Origin: an uncultured Bacteroidales bacterium | GTDB taxonomy: Bacteria; Bacteroidota; Bacteroidia; Bacteroidales; UBA932 | Length of the DNA: 41,908 nucleotides | Assembly (NCBI GenBank): GCA_944326225.1 | Contig: CALVDI010000018.1 | Coordinates: 1 to 41,908 of the forward strand | Direction of reading: 5' to 3' | Shown here: one piece after another, positions 18,327 to 25,025 of the stretch | How the letters are laid out: each line of letters starts with the position of its first letter | Position numbering within the stretch: the first letter of the stretch is position 1 | Translations under genes and position numbers: made by a program | The notes under the pieces: generated by a model | Told to the model about the DNA's origin: nothing | The model's input: the letters and a program-made list of their open reading frames with translations, nothing else | Database searches by the model: none

Positions 18327-19466
18327 TCAATATTTGTAATGGTATAAATTATAGTCCCCGTCAAATCCCCAGATATCCCGGGTCTCAGGGTCAATATCAA
18401 ATCTCATGAGCACCCGGTCTGTCCGGATTTCCTCCAGCGGCACTCCGTTACTGTCCAGGACTATGATACGGCTGCCCGCAGCAGGCTCTTCCACAGCTGC
18501 ATCTTCCGGCACAGCAGACATTCTCTCTCCTGTAAAAAGTGCATACAGCCGTCCTTCATGACTCCTCAGAGTCGAATAGAGAGACCTGACATCCTCTCCC
18601 CAGCCAACCATAGAACCGTACATAACGACATCCCCGTACTGCGTCGCATTGTTCTCATTGACGCTGAACTCCTGCATGAACCCATCCGGTCCCCAGGTGT
18701 TGGAAAGCAGGGTGCCGTCCATGGAGTAGATGCTGACCAACGGCTCGTAATAATGGGCGACGGCCAGGCGGCCCGCTTCCGGGATATATGCCAGAGAACC
18801 TTCAAATACAGACGAATAGGCCGGAGCGGGCAGATCGGCAGTGCCCTCCAGAGCAGGCCACTCACCCATGCCCTGCGGATTGTTGAACGTACTGTCATAC
18901 ACCACAAATCGGCTTACATCATCAGTTATGCCTTCCGGTGCCGTGTATATCCTGCCTTCTGCCATGACTACATCCTTCACGTGGCCCTGACTGAAACGGT
19001 CCTCGAAAGTCACGCTGCGCGAAGGCAGACCGTTGCCCGAAAGCACATCGCTCATGCGGTACACATTGATGCGGCCCAGCTGCATGTCATGGGCCCAGAA
19101 ATATTCCCCGTCCTCAGAGACACCGGCACAGAACGTATTGACCGCCTCTCCGGGGCCGCGTCCGACATGCTGCACCTTCGCCACCGTCTCGCCTGAGCGG
19201 AGGTTTATCAGATGTATAAAATAGTCGCTGTACTGTCTGGCAATCAGCAGTATAGAGTCTGCCAGCCTGATGTCGGTCGCTCCGTAAGCCAGCGTCTCGT
19301 CCAGGCCGTGCGGAACCTCCACGGCCAGCACTGTTGGTACGTCACAGTCAGTCATATCGATGTAGTCCCCCGACAGCGGACCCTTCTGCGCACAGCCCAC
19401 TGCCAGGAGCAGCGACAGCATACATAGAGCCACGACCATGATTCTTTGAGAGTCCGACATTTTCAT
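18327..19466 (-). CDS. BF3164-like beta-propeller lipoprotein
   Basis: A 379-residue lipoprotein: signal MKMSDSQRIMVVALCMLSLL with lipobox AVGC at about residue 25. The mature part looks like the six-bladed TolB-like propeller family typified by BF3164 of Bacteroides: LADSILLIARQYSDYFIHLI, KVQHVGRGPGEAVN (a hallmark G-x-GPGE), FWAHDMQLGRINVYRM, AYIPEAGRLAVAHYYEP and the final ETRDIWGFDGDYNLYHYKY. Members are usually single-copy surface or periplasmic lipoproteins of unknown role. First gene of the operon ending with the sulfatase; a -7 box TAACTTTG and a dyad lie just upstream (19469-19507). Confidence 0.8.
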   Translation of the reverse strand: MKMSDSQRIMVVALCMLSLLLAVGCAQKGPLSGDYIDMTDCDVPTVLAVEVPHGLDETLAYGATDIRLADSILLIARQYSDYFIHLINLRSGETVAKVQHVGRGPGEAVNTFCAGVSEDGEYFWAHDMQLGRINVYRMSDVLSGNGLPSRSVTFEDRFSQGHVKDVVMAEGRIYTAPEGITDDVSRFVVYDSTFNNPQGMGEWPALEGTADLPAPAYSSVFEGSLAYIPEAGRLAVAHYYEPLVSIYSMDGTLLSNTWGPDGFMQEFSVNENNATQYGDVVMYGSMVGWGEDVRSLYSTLRSHEGRLYALFTGERMSAVPEDAAVEEPAAGSRIIVLDSNGVPLEEIRTDRVLMRFDIDPETRDIWGFDGDYNLYHYKY

Positions 19467-19468
19467 TA

Positions 19469-19507
19469 TAACTTATGCGTCGTAAGTTAATAAACGTACC
19501 AAAGTTA
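19469..19507 (-). promoter_or_regulatory. Promoter and dyad of the sulfatase operon
   Basis: On the minus strand a perfect -7 box TAACTTTG (19507-19500) puts the start near 19493. Between it and the ATG is a dyad, TAACTTA-7 bp-TAAGTTA (19469-19489), which would sit in the first bases of the transcript and may be an operator or a leader hairpin. No clear -33 element. Confidence 0.5.
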
Positions 19508-19652
19508 TGTAAATTTTCCTTATAACAGACATATATCGCTGGAAAGTTGCCGGAAACAGGGAGTATGCTACGCTGTTCATGGAGGCGAATCGTCAGACCG
19601 GAGAGAAGGAACCGATATTCGATTCACTTTGCAGTTCTCCCGCAAACGTCGT

Positions 19653-19693
19653 CCGCAGGTGAACCGGGAACGGCGAATATGGTTCACCTGCGG
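19653..19693. repeat. 13 bp perfect inverted repeat
   Basis: CCGCAGGTGAACC (19653-19665) and GGTTCACCTGCGG (19681-19693) pair perfectly around a 15 nt loop. An overlapping alternative pairing exists between AACCGATATTCG further left and CGAATATGGTT at the right arm. No T tail, so not a simple terminator. Confidence 0.75.
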
Positions 19694-19805
19694 GAAGAGT
19701 GAGAGGTACGGGAAAGGTGAGAGGGACAGCAGGGACTGGCGGCACGGGATCGTCTTGCAGAGTTGGTGGAGATGCAGGGCGTTTTTCGGGTGATTTTGAG
19801 ATGCT

Positions 19806-20036
19806 GAAAAATGCACTGCTATCTATAATGGATTGGTTTACAGTGATTTGGAAAATGGGGCGCATTTCTCACGTGGCTGTATGAGGTTGAAAAATGCAGT
19901 GCCTTTTGCAATAGGCTGGTTTACAGTGGCTTGGAAAACGAAGTGCATTTCTCGCATGGCTGTAAGAGGTCGAGAATTGCAGCTGTATTTATAATGATCT
20001 GATAGTCAATGGTTTGAAAATAGACTTGCAATTCTC
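19806..20036. repeat. Three tandem 83 bp units, each with inverted arms
   Basis: Left arms begin at 19806, 19889 and 19972 (exact 83 bp period), right arms end at 19870, 19953 and 20036, so each unit is a 65 bp inverted-arm segment plus an 18 bp linker resembling GCATGGCTGTAAGAGGTC. Arms: GAAAAATGCA/CGCATTTCTC, GAAAAATGCA/TGCATTTCTC and GAGAATTGCA/TGCAATTCTC. Unit 3 is a perfect pair even though both arms differ from units 1 and 2. Units 1 and 2 share TGGTTTACAGTG inside the loop; unit 3 has diverged there. Not an IS, CRISPR or integron attC pattern that I recognise. Confidence 0.75.
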
Positions 20037-20242
20037 GCTAAAACGGACAAAAGACATACTGTGCGATGGCAGACGCAGACAATCAGTCCAACCGAGAGTC
20101 CAGAATACGACTGTGGGACATCGGCCTTGTTGTTATGGTTATGGTACAGACACTATGATAGTTTGAGATATCTGACAAAATCTGAAGTACATGTGCGCTT
20201 CGGTGAAATGCACATCTGAATATCAATGAGTTACAAGGCATA

Positions 20243-20281
20243 CTGCACATTTGGGCCTTTTTAAACTGGGCAAATGTGCAG
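20243..20281. repeat. 11 bp perfect inverted repeat
   Basis: CTGCACATTTG (20243-20253) and CAAATGTGCAG (20271-20281) with a 17 nt loop containing TTTTTAAA. It lies about 70 bp beyond the 3' end of the MATE remnant. Confidence 0.7.
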
Positions 20282-20352
20282 CATGTTTTGTAAAACTCTG
20301 AGAATCAGGTGATATCTTAGTGATACTGCACACGACAATACAAAATCAGGCC

Positions 20353-20852
20353 TCAGTGTATCTGTTTCCGGTGGCGGGTGACGGTGAGGTAGAGCAGAAG
20401 CACCGCGAATGTCAGCAGCCCGGACACGGAGAGGGCGAGCCAGATGCCGTGGGTGCCGGCGATACGGGGCATGAGGAGAAAGGACGGCACGAGGAATACC
20501 ACTCCGCGCAGCAGGGTGAAAGTACCGGTATCAAGGCCACGATAGTTACAAACACTAAGGCCTGGGTCACATTGATACGGGCGACCTTCTCCTTGCCACG
20601 GGAAAGCTGGATGGAGGCCACAACGGAACAGCCTGCCCCGATCATCAGGCCCACTCCGGTCAGCAGCATCAGTACAGGCACGCAGAAATTGACGGCCGCT
20701 ATACCGTCGCTGCCCACCCCGTGCCCGACGAAGATACCGTCTATGGCTGTCACGGCCGACATGCTCACCATGCCGAAAAGCGTAAGAAAGAAATACTTGC
20801 TGAAAAGGGAGAATACACTCGCCTTGCTCAAGTAGATAGCGTCTCTGTTCAT
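20353..20852 (-). pseudogene. MATE-family exporter reduced to its two ends
   Basis: The start (ATG at 20852) encodes a normal MATE N-terminus: MNRDAIYLSKASVFSLFSKY, then FGMVSMSAVTAIDGIFVGHG, VNFCVPVLMLLTGVGLMIGA and SIQLSRGKEKVARINVTQAL. After about residue 108 (near base 20530) the frame turns into Cys/Pro/Ser-rich nonsense. In another frame the strand continues as a MATE C-terminus: TLLRGVVFLVPSFLLMPRIA, GTHGIWLALSVSGLLTFAVL, LLYLTVTRHRKQIH and TGA at 20353. Family members are about 440-460 residues; here the two ends total about 165, so roughly 280 codons were lost in one internal deletion that also shifted the frame. Such proteins normally export drugs or metabolites using a sodium or proton gradient; this copy cannot work. 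Confidence 0.85.
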
Positions 20853-20896
20853 ATTCTGTTCTTTAATGGTTGCACTTTATATCCCGCAAACGCAGA

Positions 20897-20942
20897 ATGC
20901 CGGACAAGGTGATTGGTTTTACCCAGTCATCTTATCCGGCAT
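20897..20942. repeat. 20 bp near-perfect hairpin
   Basis: ATGCCGGACAAGGTGATTGG (20897-20916) pairs with CCAGTCATCTTATCCGGCAT (20923-20942) through 19 of 20 positions (two G.U wobbles, one mismatch) with a TTTTAC loop. It sits between the divergent MATE remnant and the TPR/AraC regulator. No T tail. Confidence 0.75.
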
Positions 20943-21006
20943 CCTGCCATGCCCTCCGATGAGGATTACAAAACTGCGTGCAAAGGTGGGCCAAAAATCC
21001 GGAATT

Positions 21007-21028
21007 GCAAATTTTTCCGTAAATTTGC
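21007..21028 (+). promoter_or_regulatory. -7 box inside a dyad before the TPR/AraC regulator
   Basis: GCAAATTT-TTCCGT-AAATTTGC (21007-21028) is a perfect 8 bp dyad. Its right half contains TAAATTTG (21020-21027), a perfect -7 box only 5 bp before the ATG at 21033, implying a very short or absent leader. A regulator binding the dyad would block the promoter. No clear -33 element. Confidence 0.45.
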
Positions 21029-21032
21029 GGAC

Positions 21033-22748
21033 ATGAAATCCCGCATTGGTCTAATTCTCACTATGATACTGTGCTCGATCTGTTCATGTTCACACCATAT
21101 GCAGTCAGAGCGGTCTCCGTATACAGAATCCCTTCAGCAACTCATAGATAAATGCAACCACTTTCGCGACATAGGGCATCAGGATTCGGTGGCGGCCCTC
21201 ACGCTTCCCTATCTTAAGAGGTCGCTCATAACCCAGGATTCAGCAGGTGTACAGGTCTCAGGCACCTTTCTTATCCAGGCCCTGGTCCTGCTGGACAGAC
21301 CCCATGACTCCACAATATACTGGCTGAACCGGATTGACCCCTACATGAAGAATCTCGGGAAACTGGAAGGCCTGGCCAACATATACTGGACGGCCAAAGG
21401 ACACATTGCCCTGAAATACAGTTTAGACTATTCCTCCGCGCTGAGTGCGTACCTCAACTCCTTAGAGATTGCACAGCGCAGGAACAAGCCAACGAGCCAG
21501 ATTGCGGCCCTGTTCAACATTGTGAACATTTTCTACACACGTCATGATCCCAACGGTCTGCCATACGCCCGGAAAGCCCTTGAGACAGCGTCTTCGGACG
21601 AAGTGGATAACTTTCACAAGATCGCGGCATACGTCTCCATGTCTCAGATGCTGTATCTGATGGAGGAGTACACTGAGGCGCAGAAATACCTGGCTCAGGC
21701 GACTGTCCTCCGCAGTATAACCAACAGTCCCTACTGGGATCCGATACTCGCCATGCTGACAGGTGACCTTATGAGCGCCACAGGCAGGTACGATGATGCG
21801 GAGCGACAGTACAAGGCCGCTCTCGCCAACCGGGACAAGGCAGAACCAGCACTGACCGCACAGACATATCTCCACTACGGAGAACTGTGCGAGAAAATGT
21901 CCGATGTGAACAAAGCCATATTGCTCTATGCGGAGGGCATCCGGATCTCAGACGAGACACACAATCTGGAATACCGCAAGGAGCTTTTAGCCAGGACGGC
22001 CGACCTGCTGTACGAGACCGGCCGTCAGCAGCTTTCCAGCCGGTACTACAACCAACTGCTGGAATTTATCGACAGCCTCTATCTGGAAAACAAGGAGCAT
22101 GCCCTCAACAGGGCTCTGCTGTCATATACAGAGACCATGTCCGATCTGGAAATCGCCAGACAGAGTGCCCTCATTTACAAAATGCGGGCGAACACCCTGC
22201 TGCTTCTGTTTGTCATCACCATTCTGCTGCTCCTGTCTGTGCTGATGATTATCATGTACGTCAAGCAAAGACGGTACAATACACAGACAGTCCGGCATTA
22301 TCAGGAATACAACAAGAAACTGGCCGCCCACACCCGCCAGGACGAGTCCGCGTCAGGAGACGGCTCCGGCCAGCAGGACTTTTTCAAGTATCTTTTCATC
22401 AGGATAGAAGAACAGATGCGGCAAGGCGCCTACCGGGACAACAGCCTGTCCTTAGAGAAAATGGCCGCAGTCCTGGCCTCGAACCGTACCTATGTCTCCA
22501 ACGCCATAAACAAGATTGCCGGGCAGTCATTCAGTGAATATGTCAACTCATACCGCATCAAAGAGGCCACGGACATACTGGCAGACCCGGACAGACAGGA
22601 CCTGCACAACATAAAGGAGCTCTCCCACCGTCTCGGGTTCAGCAACACACAGGCTTTCTACTATGTCTTCAAGAAAGAGACGGGCGTGACACCGGGAGTC
22701 TATAAGACAGAGATACTTAGACAGAATAAGGCTAAGAGGTCGGAGTAG
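21033..22748 (+). CDS. Membrane-bound TPR/AraC-family transcriptional regulator
   Basis: A 571-residue regulator of the Bacteroidota type with an extracytoplasmic TPR sensor and a cytoplasmic AraC DNA-binding domain. The ATG at 21033 starts a signal-like segment (MKSRIGLILTMILCSICSCS). Residues about 30-370 are helical repeats, with TPR-like stretches such as YSSALSAYLNSLEIAQRR, EEYTEAQKYLAQATVL and GRYDDAERQYKAALANRDKA. A transmembrane helix (NTLLLLFVITILLLLSVLMI, about 386-406) leads to a cytoplasmic linker and the AraC domain (about 450-565): SLSLEKMAAVLASNRTYVSN, then LSHRLGFSNTQAFYYVFKKE and TGVTPGVYK. An upstream in-frame ATG at 20913 would add 40 residues overlapping the hairpin and is rejected. 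It lies directly upstream of, and on the same strand as, the BACON/Omp28-like operon it probably controls. Confidence 0.88.
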   Translation: MKSRIGLILTMILCSICSCSHHMQSERSPYTESLQQLIDKCNHFRDIGHQDSVAALTLPYLKRSLITQDSAGVQVSGTFLIQALVLLDRPHDSTIYWLNRIDPYMKNLGKLEGLANIYWTAKGHIALKYSLDYSSALSAYLNSLEIAQRRNKPTSQIAALFNIVNIFYTRHDPNGLPYARKALETASSDEVDNFHKIAAYVSMSQMLYLMEEYTEAQKYLAQATVLRSITNSPYWDPILAMLTGDLMSATGRYDDAERQYKAALANRDKAEPALTAQTYLHYGELCEKMSDVNKAILLYAEGIRISDETHNLEYRKELLARTADLLYETGRQQLSSRYYNQLLEFIDSLYLENKEHALNRALLSYTETMSDLEIARQSALIYKMRANTLLLLFVITILLLLSVLMIIMYVKQRRYNTQTVRHYQEYNKKLAAHTRQDESASGDGSGQQDFFKYLFIRIEEQMRQGAYRDNSLSLEKMAAVLASNRTYVSNAINKIAGQSFSEYVNSYRIKEATDILADPDRQDLHNIKELSHRLGFSNTQAFYYVFKKETGVTPGVYKTEILRQNKAKRSE

Positions 22749-22756
22749 TCGGGAAA

Positions 22757-22796
22757 GGTAAATTTATCATTTCTGACAAGTCAGAAGAGGTAAATT
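22757..22796. promoter_or_regulatory. Candidate operator: direct repeats around a dyad
   Basis: GGTAAATT occurs at 22757-22764 and 22789-22796, 32 bp apart (about three helical turns), flanking the dyad TTCTGAC-AA-GTCAGAA (22771-22786). The site ends 22 bp before the -33 box of the next operon and directly follows the AraC-type gene. AraC proteins commonly bind direct repeats spaced by whole turns; the link is inference. Confidence 0.45.
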
Positions 22797-22818
22797 GCAC
22801 CTATTCAGAGTATATCAG

Positions 22819-22850
22819 TTTGCAGAAATATAATTCGGAAAATACTTTTG
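22819..22850 (+). promoter_or_regulatory. Promoter of the BACON/Omp28-like operon
   Basis: TTTG (22819-22822), 20 bp, and TACTTTTG (22843-22850), both perfect matches to the Bacteroidota promoter pattern. Expected start near 22857, about 33 bp before the ATG at 22890. Confidence 0.8.
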
Positions 22851-22889
22851 TTGTGCAAATCACTAAATCACTAACAAAATTTTCGAGTT

Positions 22890-24926
22890 ATGAAAGCCTT
22901 AAAAACTATTACACTGTCCGCAGCGGCATGCATCGCAGGTCTGATGCTTTTCAGCTGCCAGGATGATCCGCAGACAACCGAACCCGCAACCTTCAGTATC
23001 GATCAGGATACAGTCTATGCGAAAGCAGAAGGAGGTACATTGTCAGTCCAGTACACCCTTACCAACGCACAGGATGGCCTTTCCGTGCAGCCTGACACCG
23101 AGGCCGACTGGATCAACGGACTGGATGCGTCCCAGACAGGTATCATCTCATTCGTAGTATCCGAGAATACAGAAACTACCAGCCGGGAGGCGGATGTAAC
23201 CGTAACATACGGAGAGCTTCAGGACGGCTTCAAGGTCATACAGGAAGGTACTGTCCCGGATCAGCCGGAGGAGCCATCGGCCTTTGAGATAACCATCACG
23301 GATGTCAGCTCCAACAGCTTCACCATGGACATCATCCCGGAGGACAAGGAACTCACTTTCGACTACGGCGGTATCTCCGTAGCGGACCTGAACACCCTGC
23401 CCGACGACGAGACATTCGTAAACGAATACCTCATCCCGCAATTCCAGGCAACAGCCGATGCCAACGGAATGACATTGGAGCAGTTCCTTGCCCAATATCT
23501 GGTATATGGAGACCAGATCGGTCTGACAGTCCAGGGACTCGCTGCCGAAACCGACTACTACGCGTATGCTGTAGGCATATCCACCACCGGTGAGATGACC
23601 ACCGAGTTCGTGAAAGTGCAGGTAACATCCGAGCCTATGAGCACATTCGACGCGACAATCGAAGTAGATGTGAACGGACCTGATGCAACAGTCACAGTAA
23701 CACCTGCCGATGAAACTATAGGCTGGTATCCTATTGTATTTATCGGCCAGGGACATTCCAACGCAGATATGATAGCTTCGGCCCAGAATAGCATAGAGGG
23801 AGTCATCACGAATTACTCATTTTTCGGGATGTCCAGAGAGCAGGCTGTTGTAGCCCTGACCAATCACGGACAGCTGTCGCTGCAGTTCGAGCTGGATGCC
23901 ACCTCTGACTATACCGCTGCTGCATTCTCCATAGACGCCAACGGCTACATCACTTCCAATCCGGTCATCAAGGAGTTTACTACGGGAGAGGCTGCAATGT
24001 CCGACAATCAGATTTCTCAGGAAATAACCTCCAACAACGGAAGAAAAGTCGAGTACAATATAATGACCACCAACGATGACCCCTACGTATTCTTCACCTA
24101 CCAGTACACCGGCACCTGGACAGAGATGACCGACCAGGAGATCATAGACTATATCATAGCCAATGAGGATATTAGCAGGATGACCAGATACGGTTCGGTC
24201 AGCACATACGTCGAAGGCCTGAGACAACAGACTGAGTACATAACATTCGCATTCGGAGTAGACGGAGGCGTAGCCACCACCGAGCTGTTCCGATTCCCGT
24301 TCACCACGGCCGAAGCGACCATGAACGATCTGAAGTTCTCCTACAACTATGGTCCCTACTACAACGGAGATGAGGCCGCCGCCAAATATCCGGACCAGCT
24401 TGCAAACGCTGCAGGCAGAATCGTCTTCCCCGCACAGTATCAGATCGACGGAGAATGGTACGGTATATGGCACGACATCTACTTAGGTGATTTGACCGAC
24501 AAATCAGAGTATCCTGACGAGGACGTATACCAGGCCCTGAGGGTGAACGGCAATACATGGTTAAGCGCCACTATAATCTACATACTTGATCCGAATGAGG
24601 TATACACCATGTGCGGCTTCGTTGAAGCAGGTGACGGCAGTTTCGGCGAGATCTATCGTCAGGTTGTAGGTCCGTTTACATTCGACGGATGCTCGCCCAT
24701 CGATGATTTCACGCTGGAGAGCAGTGCAGCGGCATCCTCCAGACAGAATTTCGAATGTCCTCTCAGACCTGCCGACTACATGAGTCCTGTAGAACTGAAA
24801 TCGGTAAAACAGACGGAGACCGTACAGATGGGACTGTCAACTGAGAAAGAAACCGGCTCCGCTGCCCTGAAGGCTATCGAGGTGGAGGATGTTGTCATCT
24901 ACAACAACCTGTCATCGAGACTCTAA
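22890..24926 (+). CDS. BACON-domain surface lipoprotein with repeated Ig-like modules
   Basis: A 678-residue lipoprotein: signal MKALKTITLSAAACIAGLML with lipobox FSC at about residue 23. A BACON domain covers about 32-125 (FSIDQDTVYAKAEGGTLSVQ, then EADWINGLD and DGFKVIQEG). From about 130 come three or four FN3/Ig-type modules with helical insertions, each closing with phrases such as AETDYYAYAVGIS, TSDYTAAAFSIDANG and QTEYITFAFGVDGG, then a C-terminal domain rich in Tyr and Trp. The same module style is found in the 734-residue lipoprotein at 4896. No catalytic motif. Ligand unknown. It has a strong promoter, is preceded by the TPR/AraC regulator and followed after 99 bp by the Omp28-like gene, from which it is separated by a hairpin with a weak tail. 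Confidence 0.8.
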   Translation: MKALKTITLSAAACIAGLMLFSCQDDPQTTEPATFSIDQDTVYAKAEGGTLSVQYTLTNAQDGLSVQPDTEADWINGLDASQTGIISFVVSENTETTSREADVTVTYGELQDGFKVIQEGTVPDQPEEPSAFEITITDVSSNSFTMDIIPEDKELTFDYGGISVADLNTLPDDETFVNEYLIPQFQATADANGMTLEQFLAQYLVYGDQIGLTVQGLAAETDYYAYAVGISTTGEMTTEFVKVQVTSEPMSTFDATIEVDVNGPDATVTVTPADETIGWYPIVFIGQGHSNADMIASAQNSIEGVITNYSFFGMSREQAVVALTNHGQLSLQFELDATSDYTAAAFSIDANGYITSNPVIKEFTTGEAAMSDNQISQEITSNNGRKVEYNIMTTNDDPYVFFTYQYTGTWTEMTDQEIIDYIIANEDISRMTRYGSVSTYVEGLRQQTEYITFAFGVDGGVATTELFRFPFTTAEATMNDLKFSYNYGPYYNGDEAAAKYPDQLANAAGRIVFPAQYQIDGEWYGIWHDIYLGDLTDKSEYPDEDVYQALRVNGNTWLSATIIYILDPNEVYTMCGFVEAGDGSFGEIYRQVVGPFTFDGCSPIDDFTLESSAAASSRQNFECPLRPADYMSPVELKSVKQTETVQMGLSTEKETGSAALKAIEVEDVVIYNNLSSRL

Positions 24927-24939
24927 TACATTCCATTGC

Positions 24940-24988
24940 GGGGCTGGCCGCCGTATGCCTGACGGCATCACAGGGGCCGGCCCTGTTT
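24940..24988 (+). terminator. Two-level hairpin between operon genes, weak terminator
   Basis: GGGGCTGGCC (24940-24949) pairs with GGCCGGCCCT (24975-24984) using two G.U wobbles; inside it ATGCC-TGAC-GGCAT forms a second stem. Only three Ts follow a G (24985-24988), so it may attenuate or shield the upstream mRNA end rather than stop transcription fully. No promoter is seen between it and the next gene. Confidence 0.5.
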
Positions 24989-25025
24989 CACTTCCTATAA
25001 ATTGACCTTACAAACAACCATCGCA

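Larger units (their letters stand above)
19467..20352. other. Long non-coding gap rich in inverted repeats
   Basis: About 886 bp without a supportable gene between the sulfatase operon promoter and the MATE remnant. The right two thirds is clearly more A+T-rich than the neighbouring genes. It contains at least five inverted repeats: 19653-19693, three tandem units at 19806-20036, a smaller one at 20191-20215 (ATGTGC ... GCACAT), and 20243-20281. Short open frames cross it but show neither signals nor family motifs. Confidence 0.6.

Noticed and set aside
19699-19884. Small plus-strand open frame (61 codons) running into the first hairpin unit
   Set aside because: The next unit, 83 bp on, is in another frame and differences are not biased to third positions; arm covariation explains the conservation better than coding.
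19806-20036. CRISPR array or integron attC series
   Set aside because: Only three units, with diverged rather than identical repeats and similar rather than unique interiors; no cas genes, no attC core sites (GTTRRRY ... RYYYAAC) and no cassette genes between units.
20320-20835. Plus-strand open frame of 171 codons
   Set aside because: It lies opposite the recognisable MATE remnant and translates to low-complexity, motif-free sequence.
20913-20915. ATG at 20913 as the start of the TPR/AraC regulator
   Set aside because: It would place a large palindrome, a dyad and a -7 box inside the coding region and bury the signal-like segment that begins at the ATG 21033.
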